DNA of 64,000 bases from NCBI RefSeq assembly GCF_000378985.1, contig NZ_KB905370.1:2797210-2861209 (forward strand). The letters are read 5' to 3'. The translations under genes and the position numbers were made by a program. Position 1 is the stretch's first letter. Every line of letters begins with the position of its first letter. This document shows positions 8,649 to 16,406 of the stretch, one piece after another. The notes beneath the pieces were generated by a model. That model was given only the letters and a program-made list of their open reading frames with translations, was not told the DNA's origin and searched no databases. The DNA comes from Ensifer sp. BR816. GTDB lineage: Bacteria > Pseudomonadota > Alphaproteobacteria > Rhizobiales > Rhizobiaceae.

Positions 8649-9652
8649 ACATCCGTCCGGATCAGGAGACGTTCGCCTTCTCCGCCGATAGCTTGAAGAT
8701 CGACGACGCTGCGGAAGCCGAGCGCATCGTCGGGGGCTTGCGCGCGCACTTGCGCGGCATGCGCAAACGCGGGCTTGTGCTCGGCCTTTCGGGCGGAATC
8801 GATTCGAGTGTTTCGGTCGCGCTCGCCGTTCGTGCGGTCGGTGCCCGGAACGTCCTCTGCCTCTTCATGCCGGAAAATGATTCCGACCCGGAAAGCCTCC
8901 GGCTCGGCCGGCTGGTGGCCGAGACTTTCGGCGTCGAGGCGATGGTCGAGGACATCGGGCCGACGCTCGCTGCCATGGGCTGCTACCAGCGCCGCGACGC
9001 CTTCATCCGCGAACTGGTGCCGGGCTATGGACCGGGCTGGGCGTCGAAAATCGTCATCGCCAATGCGCTCGAAGGCGACGGCTACAATATTTCCTCCCTC
9101 GTCGTTCAGGATCCGGAGGGCAATCGCACCAAGCTGCGCATGTCGCCCTCGGTCTATCTTGGCGTCGTCGCCGCGACCAATATGAAGCAGCGCACCCGCA
9201 AGCAGATCGAATACTACCACGCCGACCGGCTGAACTTTGCCGTTCTCGGCACGCCGAACCGGCTCGAATACGACCAGGGCTTTTTCGTCAAGAATGGCGA
9301 CGGCGCGGCGGACGTCAAGCCGATTGCCCATCTCTACAAGTCGCAGGTCTATGCACTCGCCGCCCATCTCGGCGTTCCGGAAGAAGTCTGCCGCCGTCCG
9401 CCGACGACCGATACCTATTCGCTCGAGCAGACGCAGGAAGAGTTCTACTTCTCGCTCCCCTACGAGCGGATGGATCTCTGCCTCTATGGCCTCAATAACG
9501 GCCTGAGCACTGAAGAGGTCGGGCGCGCAGCGAATCTATCGGTCGTGCAGGTGGAACGCGTCTGGGCGGATATCGCCGCCAAGCGCAAGGCGACTCGCTA
9601 CCTGCACCTTGGGCCGCAGCTTGTGCAGCCGGTCGCTGAAATCGGCGATTGA
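8645..9652 (+). CDS. NAD synthetase-like ATP-pyrophosphatase (no glutaminase domain)
   Basis: 335 residues starting in an ATGA overlap with the ligase gene. The PP-loop LVLGLSGGIDSSVSVAL lies near residues 41-57. Later segments (MSPSVYLGVVAATNMKQRTRKQ, NRLEYDQGFFVKNGDGAADVKPI, LYKSQVYALAAHLGVPEEV) match NadE. No N-terminal nitrilase/glutaminase domain is present, so it would use free ammonia or ammonia channelled from a partner such as the asnB-like protein. True NAD synthesis is possible, but operon membership with ACP and ligase suggests a specialised amidation. That role is inferred. Confidence 0.82.
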   Translation: MNIRPDQETFAFSADSLKIDDAAEAERIVGGLRAHLRGMRKRGLVLGLSGGIDSSVSVALAVRAVGARNVLCLFMPENDSDPESLRLGRLVAETFGVEAMVEDIGPTLAAMGCYQRRDAFIRELVPGYGPGWASKIVIANALEGDGYNISSLVVQDPEGNRTKLRMSPSVYLGVVAATNMKQRTRKQIEYYHADRLNFAVLGTPNRLEYDQGFFVKNGDGAADVKPIAHLYKSQVYALAAHLGVPEEVCRRPPTTDTYSLEQTQEEFYFSLPYERMDLCLYGLNNGLSTEEVGRAANLSVVQVERVWADIAAKRKATRYLHLGPQLVQPVAEIGD

Positions 9653-9946
9653 GGCATAGCGCTGGACGCGTCTTTGTCCAGCCGTCTGTTTGAGCAGAGC
9701 TTTCGACGTCTCGCCCAGCGTTCGCCGCCGGGGCGAGGCGTCTGAATCGCATTTATCTAAGCACTTTCAGAGCGATAAGCATGGCGGCGCGGGCGACGTC
9801 GGCGCGCTGCGTTTGCTTCTTGCAGGTTCTCTTCCAAGACATTTTTCGACCGAACGCACCCGCACTCCAGCTCCGTGCAGGATAGCGAAATTAACCATTT
9901 GTTAACCGTGACTCGCCTACATCTAGGCAACGAAAAATTAACGTAG
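9653..9946. promoter_or_regulatory. minCDE upstream region
   Basis: 294 nt between the NadE-like gene and minC. The half proximal to minC contains the CtrA-type site listed separately and a short AT-rich run before the start codon. No gene is seen. Confidence 0.5.
9891..9905. promoter_or_regulatory. CtrA-type binding site
   Basis: TTAA-CCATTTG-TTAA, a perfect match to the full CtrA consensus TTAA-N7-TTAA, 42 nt upstream of the minC start codon. Published S. meliloti CtrA work reports the Min system as a CtrA target, which supports the assignment. Occupancy is not shown by sequence. Confidence 0.72.
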
Positions 9947-10696
9947 ATGACCAAAGTGCTAACAGACACCCGCTCGATCCGCATCAAGGGCCGCTCGTTC
10001 CTGGCGCTGGTGCTTTCACCGGAGCCGCCGCTCGACGCCTGGCTCACCCGACTCGACGATTTGGCCTCGCGATCCGCGGGGTTTTTCCTGGGGCGACCGG
10101 TCGTTCTCGACGTCGCAGACCTCGAAATCGATCGGGCTGAGCTCAAGAAGCTGATCGACGAGCTCGGCAAGCGCAACGTTCGGATCATGGGCATCGAAGG
10201 CGGCCGCCCGTCGCTTTTCGAGCCCGGGATGCCGCCGGCCATGAAGGGCGGGCGCCCGGCTCCGGACATCGAGATTCCGGACGGGCCGAGCATCGAGCCG
10301 GTTGGGACCGCTTCGCCCAAGGCGACGGCACCGGACGTGTCGGCGGAGCCGCAAGCGGCGCGGGGGATGTCATCGATCGTCATCCGCGAGCCGGTACGCT
10401 CCGGACAGTCGGTGATCTTCCCGGAAGGCGACGTTACCGTCGTCGGCTCGGTCGCCTCGGGTGCGGAAATCATCGCCGGCGGATCGGTGCATGTTTACGG
10501 GACGCTCAGGGGACGGGCGCTCGCCGGTTCGGTGGGCAATGCTTCGGCGCGCATTTTCTGCCGCCGCCTCGAAGCAGAGCTCCTGGCCATCGACGGCGTC
10601 TACAAGACGGCAGAGGACATGGCCCCCAACCTTCGCGGACAGGCTGTCCAGCTCTGGCTGGAAGGCGATTCAATCATGGCAGAGAGACTTAACTGA
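9947..10696 (+). CDS. minC: Septum-site inhibitor MinC
   Basis: 249 residues. The N-terminal domain starts around MTKVLTDTRSIRIKGRSFLAL. A long Pro/Ala-rich linker (about residues 90-145) follows, then the C-terminal beta-helix domain with FPEGDVTVVGSVASGAEIIAGGS and VHVYGTLRGRALAG, the signature of MinC_C. MinC blocks FtsZ polymerisation away from midcell when recruited by MinD. It is the first gene of minCDE, with a CtrA-type site upstream. Confidence 0.95.
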   Translation: MTKVLTDTRSIRIKGRSFLALVLSPEPPLDAWLTRLDDLASRSAGFFLGRPVVLDVADLEIDRAELKKLIDELGKRNVRIMGIEGGRPSLFEPGMPPAMKGGRPAPDIEIPDGPSIEPVGTASPKATAPDVSAEPQAARGMSSIVIREPVRSGQSVIFPEGDVTVVGSVASGAEIIAGGSVHVYGTLRGRALAGSVGNASARIFCRRLEAELLAIDGVYKTAEDMAPNLRGQAVQLWLEGDSIMAERLN

Positions 10697-10729
10697 GCCG
10701 GCGGCCGGCCAGCATACAGGAGCGGGAAG

Positions 10730-11545
10730 ATGGCGAAAGTAATCGTTGTTACATCGGGTAAGGGTGGCGTCGGCAAGACGACATCGACCGCCGCGCTCGG
10801 CGCGGCGTTGGCGCAGAGAAACGAGAAGACGGTTGTCGTCGACTTCGACGTCGGCTTGCGCAATCTCGACCTCGTCATGGGCGCCGAGCGCCGGGTCGTC
10901 TACGATATCGTCAACGTCATCCAGGGCGATGCCAAGCTGCCGCAGGCGTTGATCCGCGACAAGCGGCTCGACACGCTCTTCCTGCTCCCGGCCTCGCAGA
11001 CCCGCGACAAGGATAGCCTGACGCCGGAGGGCGTCGAGAAGGTGATGACCGAGCTCAAGAAGCACTTCGACTGGATCATCTGCGACAGCCCGGCCGGCAT
11101 CGAGCGCGGCGCGACGCTCGCCATGCGGCACGCCGACATCGCCGTCATCGTCACCAATCCGGAGGTCTCGTCGGTGCGCGACTCCGATCGTATCATCGGC
11201 CTTCTAGACGCCAAGACCGAGCGGGCCGAGCGCGGGGAGCGGGTGGAAAAACACCTGCTGCTGACCCGCTATGACCAGGCCCGCGCCGAGCGCGGCGACA
11301 TGCTGAAGGTCGACGATGTGCTCGAGATCCTGTCGATCCCGCTGGTCGGCATCGTCCCTGAAAGCACGGACGTCCTCAAGGCTTCCAACCTCGGTGCACC
11401 GGTCACGCTTGCCGACAACCGCAGCGCTCCGGCGCTCGCCTATCTCGACGCGGCCCGCCGGATTGCCGGCGAAACGGTGCCGATGACCATTCCGGGCGAG
11501 AGGCGCGGGCTTCTCGGCAAATTGTTCGGACGGAGGGCAGCATGA
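10730..11545 (+). CDS. minD: Septum-site ParA/MRP-type ATPase MinD
   Basis: 271 residues. The deviant Walker A motif GKGGVGKTT lies at residues 10-18, with [16 protein letters not shown] after it. The C-terminus ends [12 protein letters not shown], an amphipathic membrane-targeting helix expected for MinD. It binds the membrane in its ATP form, recruits MinC and is released by MinE. The gap after minC is 33 nt, and its stop overlaps the minE start (ATGA). Confidence 0.97.
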   Translation: MAKVIVVTSGKGGVGKTTSTAALGAALAQRNEKTVVVDFDVGLRNLDLVMGAERRVVYDIVNVIQGDAKLPQALIRDKRLDTLFLLPASQTRDKDSLTPEGVEKVMTELKKHFDWIICDSPAGIERGATLAMRHADIAVIVTNPEVSSVRDSDRIIGLLDAKTERAERGERVEKHLLLTRYDQARAERGDMLKVDDVLEILSIPLVGIVPESTDVLKASNLGAPVTLADNRSAPALAYLDAARRIAGETVPMTIPGERRGLLGKLFGRRAA

Positions 11546-11802
11546 GCATATTCCGTTTCTTCAGCAAACAGACGTCGGCGCCGACCGCGCGCGAACGTCT
11601 GCAGGTCCTGCTTGCGCACGAGCGAGCCTCCGTGGGCCACTCGGATCTCGTGGCTAAGCTTCGGGAGGAAATCCTCGCCGTCATCGCCAAGCATGTCCAG
11701 GTGGATGGCGACAAGGTCACCGTCAAGATGGACCGCGGCGAGACCGTTTCGACGCTGGAAGTCGATATCGAGATCCCGCTGAACGCGGTGCGCGCGGCCT
11801 GA
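11542..11802 (+). CDS. minE: Topological specificity factor MinE
   Basis: 86 residues, normal MinE length. The N-terminal MSIFRFFS membrane segment and anti-MinCD helix ([17 protein letters not shown]) are followed by the topological domain ([27 protein letters not shown]). It stimulates MinD ATPase to drive pole-to-pole oscillation. Translationally coupled to minD. Confidence 0.96.
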   Translation: MSIFRFFSKQTSAPTARERLQVLLAHERASVGHSDLVAKLREEILAVIAKHVQVDGDKVTVKMDRGETVSTLEVDIEIPLNAVRAA

Positions 11803-11821
11803 CAGCGCCGCGTCGACCTAA

Positions 11822-12940
11822 TTAATTATCGAAGGAGCCGCCGATCAGGCGGCTCCAATGCTCTCCGGCAAGGCCATTCACGAAGCCGCGTGCGTGACGG
11901 AAGGCGTCGACGAGTTCCTCCTCGCGGGAATGCACGACGGTTGAGGCGGCGTGTACGAAGCCGATGCGGCGGCCCATCATCGCTTCGAGGAGCGCCGGCT
12001 GGGTGCGGCCGCGAACTGCGACGGCGCCGCGGGCGGCTGCGTGATCGATCAGACAATCGAGGACGGGGCCTGCCTGCCCAGGCAGCGAAAGCAACTGCAG
12101 AACCCGCGCGGTTCCCCCCGGTTTCAAATGGTAGAAGAAGGCTCCGACCGGTGCGGCGGTGCGCGTCTTGACGGCGACGAAGCGGGGCTCGCCGAATTCG
12201 GGCTTTTCGATTGCGTCTCTCAGAATGCAGGCAAATTGGCCCTCCGCCCAGGCAGGCTGCACGGCATATTGCCTGGTCAGCGGCGCGAACAGGTCCGCAA
12301 AGGATCCAGCATCGACATCTTCGACCTGGAGCGTTCCGGGCAGATTCCCCTCTTTGGGAACGGCCGACCAACGCAGGTCGCCGCGCCGCATTTTTCCCCG
12401 ATGGCGTTCATCGAATGCCCGCGCCAGCGGATGAAGCGCACGCGCCGGACCGATGCGGCGGGCGACGAGGTCGAGCGCGAAGCTGGCCGGGCGAAGGACG
12501 CGTATCCAGTCGAGACTGTATTGCGGCAGGACGGTGCCGCGCAGCCGAGTCCACATTTGCGTCGAGACTTCGCTGGCGGTTTCGCTGAAAGAGAGGTCTT
12601 GCGGTCCGGCGAGGAAAGCTTTCAGGAGCCGGGCACCGGCCATCGGGTCGCTGTCGCGGCCTTCGACCATCAGCGAGCCGCAGATCGCAGCGCGCAGACG
12701 CCTGCCGTTGTAGCTCATCGGCAGCGCATTGACGCCGACGAAGCCGGAAATACAGCCGCTGTCGTTGACATGGACGAGCGGTGCGATCTCGGGGTCATAG
12801 CCGGGCGCTTCGAGGTACAAGCGGCGCAGATAATCGACGAGTGCAGGCGGCGCGGCCTGGTTGCTGTTGCGGAAAATCTTCTGAAACAGGCCGGCAACGG
12901 CCGGAATATCGGCGTTTTCGAGCGGACGGATGTCGCTCAT
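11822..12940 (-). CDS. GNAT-like acyltransferase, polysaccharide-locus paralog A
   Basis: 372 residues, cytoplasmic, no signal peptide. It starts MSDIRPLENADIPAVAGLFQK, which resembles a GNAT N-terminus, and ends GLAGEHWSRLIGGSFDN. It is clearly related to the protein at 15164-16273 (shared 'DIPAV..LF.K.FR' start and 'GLA.E.WSRL' end), so the locus carries two family members. It is cotranscribed with the methyltransferase upstream: that gene's stop and this start are one base apart. A role in adding an acyl group, perhaps from the ACP at 6809, to a polysaccharide precursor is inferred. The general fold is recognised, the substrate is not. Confidence 0.65.
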   Translation of the reverse strand: MSDIRPLENADIPAVAGLFQKIFRNSNQAAPPALVDYLRRLYLEAPGYDPEIAPLVHVNDSGCISGFVGVNALPMSYNGRRLRAAICGSLMVEGRDSDPMAGARLLKAFLAGPQDLSFSETASEVSTQMWTRLRGTVLPQYSLDWIRVLRPASFALDLVARRIGPARALHPLARAFDERHRGKMRRGDLRWSAVPKEGNLPGTLQVEDVDAGSFADLFAPLTRQYAVQPAWAEGQFACILRDAIEKPEFGEPRFVAVKTRTAAPVGAFFYHLKPGGTARVLQLLSLPGQAGPVLDCLIDHAAARGAVAVRGRTQPALLEAMMGRRIGFVHAASTVVHSREEELVDAFRHARGFVNGLAGEHWSRLIGGSFDN

Positions 12941-12941
12941 C

Positions 12942-13655
12942 TCACCGGACCTCGTCCGCGCTCAACTTGCGTATGATGGCGACGCGCGGCTTTCCCTGCG
13001 CGTCATGCGCGAAGCTCATGGCCTCGTAGGCCTTGGCGCGGGCGAGGAGGGCTGCCGCCTGCCGTTCCTGCCCCTCGCCGAATTCGAACAGCAACCAGCC
13101 GCCCGGCTTCAGGAAGGTGACGGCATCGCGGATCAGCCGCTGGTGGATGGAAATGCCATAGGGACCGCCGTCGAAGGCTTCGCGCGGCTCGCTCTCGAGG
13201 AGATGGGCGCTGTCGCCTTCGAGACGGGAGGTCGAGATGTAGGGCGGATTGCAGACGATCATGTCGACCCGGCCTTCGAGCCTGTCCCCTTCGAGCGCCG
13301 CGAACAGGTCGCCTTGCCGGATCAGGACGCGCTCCTGCAACGACAGGCGCTCGGCGTTGCGGCGGGCGAGCGCAACCGTGCTGTCGGTCAAGTCCGCGCC
13401 CCAGACCCGCGCAAGCGGAACGGCTGCGGCAATCCCGAGGGCGAGGTTGCCCGAGCCGCAGCACATATCGACAACCGTCGCCGGTCCGGCCTCGTCGCGA
13501 AGCCGCGCAACGGCGTTCCGGCCGAGCAATTCGGTCTCTTCGCGTGGCACGAGGACGTCGGGCGCCAGTTCGAGTTCGATGTCCATGAAGCGAACGAGGC
13601 GAGGCGATTGGCCGCCGGCCCGGCTGGCGTCAGCAAGATTGTCGACCTGCAGCAC
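12942..13655 (-). CDS. PrmC/HemK-like SAM-dependent methyltransferase
   Basis: 237 residues from a GTG start at 13653-13655 with AAGGAGCG upstream. It has the SAM-binding motif VVDMCCGSGNLALGIA and the catalytic NPPYIS motif that marks N5-glutamine and adenine-N6 methyltransferases, then EPREAFDGGPYG and PGGWLLFEFGEGQ. It lacks the long N-terminal helical domain of true PrmC (about 280 residues), so it is more likely a specialised paralog than the release-factor methylase. It is the first gene of a two-gene operon with the acyltransferase-like gene and diverges from the flippase gene. Confidence 0.82.
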   Translation of the reverse strand: MLQVDNLADASRAGGQSPRLVRFMDIELELAPDVLVPREETELLGRNAVARLRDEAGPATVVDMCCGSGNLALGIAAAVPLARVWGADLTDSTVALARRNAERLSLQERVLIRQGDLFAALEGDRLEGRVDMIVCNPPYISTSRLEGDSAHLLESEPREAFDGGPYGISIHQRLIRDAVTFLKPGGWLLFEFGEGQERQAAALLARAKAYEAMSFAHDAQGKPRVAIIRKLSADEVR

Positions 13656-13800
13656 GAACGCTCCTTCGGTTGCGGATGGTGTTTGGTGACGCGGACACTA
13701 GCGCACTCGGGTAAACGGAAGCTGAAATGCAATTGTCGGAGGTGTGTTAACCGGCCAAACACCTCTGTCCGATAGTGTGTGCCGAGATCGGTGAAGGGGT

Positions 13801-15174
13801 ATGGCGGGAGGCAACGCCAGCTCCGGATCCCGACCCCTGGGGCGCAATATCGACAAGGCAGATTGGATGTCTTCGGAAGGCTTAACGGAATCGCGCGGCT
13901 ACAAGCTTTTCCTGCCGATGATTTTGTCCTATGTCGCATCCGGCGGAAGCCTGGTGCTCAGCTCCGCGGCGCAGCTTCTCACCTTCGCGATCCTCGCCCG
14001 CTTTCTCGGCGTCGACGAGTTCAGCGTTTTTGTCGCCATCACTGCAATCGCCAGCATCGCAGTCCATCTATGCGGATTGGGCGCCATGGAATGCCTTGTG
14101 CGGCGCGTCGCCAGGGACCGCGCGATCTATCCGGAAATGCTCGGCCACAACATCCTGCTGACAGCTGCAAGCGGGTTCGTCCTTGTGCTGGCCGGCGCCG
14201 TGACGCTTCCCTTCTTCTTCGCGCTCTCATCGGATCCGATTGCCAACTTTGCGGCGATTGCGCTGATGCTGGTCACCAACATCGTCCTGGTCCGCGTCAT
14301 CGTCCTCGCCGAACAGATCTTCATCGCCCATTCCGACTTCGCCCGTGCGAACAAGGTGGTCGTCGGCTTCGCCGTGGCGCGTACCATTGCTGCGGCGCTC
14401 GCATGCCTGGCTTTCGGCGTCTCGACGGTTGCGTCCTTCGCCATCTGGCAATTCATCTGCCACGTGCTGGTGGCTGTGGCCTGCGCCTGGGCGATCAAGG
14501 ATCTCGGCGCACCGCGCTACCGGATCGTCCGGGAAGAATTGCCGCAGGGCCTCTATTTCAGCATTCCGTTTATTCTGCGCGCCCTCAGGCAGAACGCAGA
14601 CCTGCTCGTCCTGAGCCTCGTCACCACAGCCGAGATCGTTTCGAGCTACAGCGTCGCACGGCGGATGCTCGAGAGCAGCTTCCTGTCCGTCGAGGCGCTC
14701 AATCGCCTCATCTATCCGGGTTCGGCACGCCTCACGACAGCGGGCCTGCACCACGCCTTGCAACGGGTTCTTCGCGTACTTGCCGCCGCGACCGGCATCA
14801 GCCTTGCAGCGGCGCTGACTGTCTTCGTGCTGGCGCCGGTGCTGCCCTATCTGTTCGGGCACGAATACGTCTCCCTGGTCGGCTTTGTACGAGACCTCTC
14901 GTGGGTTGTCGTGCCGCTCGCCATCTGGTCAGTGGCGGTGGAGGCCCTGGGCGCCTCGGGCTATCACGCGGCGCGCGCCGCAGTCATGGGGCTCGGAAGT
15001 ATTCTTGGTGCCGGCCTTGCCGCCGGGGCGAGCTGGTATGCGCCGCCGGCCGGCACCTTCGTCTCCTTCTATGTCATCGAGATCGCCATGGTCGTCGCCA
15101 CCTGGAGCGTTTTCCTGCGCTTCGTGCGGCGCGACCGGGAGCGGGCAGAGGCGGGTATAACGCATGGGAGTTGA
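13801..15174 (+). CDS. Wzx-like polysaccharide flippase
   Basis: 457-residue polytopic membrane protein with about 12 hydrophobic segments and few charges between them (for example MILSYVASGGSLVLSSAAQLLTF trimmed to its core near residues 38-60). The layout fits the polysaccharide transport/MVF-type Wzx family that moves undecaprenyl-linked repeat units across the inner membrane. The start at 13801 has GAAGGGG close upstream; an ATG at 13867 (MSSEGLTESRG) is a fair alternative that trims 22 hydrophilic residues. The 3' end overlaps the next gene by 11 nt. Confidence 0.82.
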   Translation: MAGGNASSGSRPLGRNIDKADWMSSEGLTESRGYKLFLPMILSYVASGGSLVLSSAAQLLTFAILARFLGVDEFSVFVAITAIASIAVHLCGLGAMECLVRRVARDRAIYPEMLGHNILLTAASGFVLVLAGAVTLPFFFALSSDPIANFAAIALMLVTNIVLVRVIVLAEQIFIAHSDFARANKVVVGFAVARTIAAALACLAFGVSTVASFAIWQFICHVLVAVACAWAIKDLGAPRYRIVREELPQGLYFSIPFILRALRQNADLLVLSLVTTAEIVSSYSVARRMLESSFLSVEALNRLIYPGSARLTTAGLHHALQRVLRVLAAATGISLAAALTVFVLAPVLPYLFGHEYVSLVGFVRDLSWVVVPLAIWSVAVEALGASGYHAARAAVMGLGSILGAGLAAGASWYAPPAGTFVSFYVIEIAMVVATWSVFLRFVRRDRERAEAGITHGS

Positions 15175-16273
15175 ACCGCGCGAGATTGCCGGCACGCGCG
15201 CCATGGCACGCAGCGATATCCCGGCGGTCGGGCGGCTGTTCAGCAAGGTCTTTCGTAGACGCGATCGCGCGCCCGGGGTGGATCTCGGCCGATACATCGA
15301 GACCGTCTTTTTTGGGAGCCCGTTCTATGCCCCTGAACAGGGCAGCATCGTGCATGAGAACAGCGCCGGCGAGATCGACAGCGCCATTCTGTCGGTCCCG
15401 ATGGAATTCACTGTCAATGACCGCCCGATCGTGGCCCGCCTCCTCTGCGCCTTCATGGTCGACGGCAAGGCAGGCGCGGCCGGCGCGGCGCGTCTCGCCC
15501 GCACCGTGCGCGCGGCTCGCCAGGACCTCTGCTTTTCCGACAGTTCCTCTCCGGTAAGTGCCGATCATTGCGTTGCCGGCGGCGGCGTCATCCTGCCGAT
15601 CCAGAGCCTCGAATGGCAGCGCTTTTTCCGGCCGCTGACGGCAGCCGCCGTTATCGCCGGCCGGCGCATCCCGATCCTCCGGACGCGCGTCGTCCTCGGC
15701 GTATTGCGGTCGTTCGACCACGTGCTGCGGCGGTTGAGCCTGTCATCGAAGCCAACGGCAGCGCCTGGATGCCAGGTGAAGCCGGCAAGTCTGGATGAAT
15801 TTCGCCTGTGCGCCGCACCGATGCTGCGGCGTTTTTCGATCCGCCCCTCCTGGTCAAAATCCGAGTTCGATTGGCTCTTTAACGTCGCCTCGATGAACAA
15901 GTGCCTCGGAACGCTGCAGTGCAGGAAGGTCATCCATGAAGACGGTCGCACCATCGGCGCTTTCCTTTTCTTCGGAAAACCCAGAGGCATGGCCAGCGTG
16001 CTTAATGTGCTTTGTGAGGAAGGACGCGAGGCCGAGGTCACGGCGGCGATGTTCGCCTGCCTCGATGCGGAAGGCTATGCCGCCGCCCGGGGCATGGCGC
16101 AGCCGTTCCTGATGAACGCGATTTCGCGTCAGCGATGGCTGCTTTTCCGCCACCGCGGCTATTTCTGCATGGTCACCCGCCACGCGGAGGTGAAGGCGGC
16201 GGCGCTCGGCAACGACATCTATATCGGCGGCCTCGCATCCGAAAGCTGGAGCCGGTTGTTGACCGATTTCTGA
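15164..16273 (+). CDS. GNAT-like acyltransferase, polysaccharide-locus paralog B
   Basis: 369 residues, overlapping the flippase gene by 11 nt, so the two are translated together. It begins MGVEPREIAGTRAMARSDIP and ends GGLASESWSRLLTDF, matching paralog A (11822-12940) at both ends and in length. No signal peptide or membrane segment, so it probably acts in the cytoplasm on lipid-linked or nucleotide-linked precursors. The acyltransferase role is inferred from fold and context. Together with paralog A it flanks the methyltransferase and flippase genes. Confidence 0.65.
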   Translation: MGVEPREIAGTRAMARSDIPAVGRLFSKVFRRRDRAPGVDLGRYIETVFFGSPFYAPEQGSIVHENSAGEIDSAILSVPMEFTVNDRPIVARLLCAFMVDGKAGAAGAARLARTVRAARQDLCFSDSSSPVSADHCVAGGGVILPIQSLEWQRFFRPLTAAAVIAGRRIPILRTRVVLGVLRSFDHVLRRLSLSSKPTAAPGCQVKPASLDEFRLCAAPMLRRFSIRPSWSKSEFDWLFNVASMNKCLGTLQCRKVIHEDGRTIGAFLFFGKPRGMASVLNVLCEEGREAEVTAAMFACLDAEGYAAARGMAQPFLMNAISRQRWLLFRHRGYFCMVTRHAEVKAAALGNDIYIGGLASESWSRLLTDF

Positions 16274-16406
16274 GCCCGCAAAGGTTGCCGATCGCTGGGA
16301 AGACTTAACGGAATATTCACCCTGCGCTCCTAAGTCTTAACAGACGGTGCGGCAAGCAGGGGCAGTGCTCTTCGGTGGCTTCAAGAGCATACGTGGGGAA
16401 AGACGG

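Noticed and set aside
16310-16350. Pair of TTAAC words before the chain-length gene as a CtrA site
   Set aside because: The two TTAA words are about 28 nt apart, not 7, so they do not form a CtrA box.
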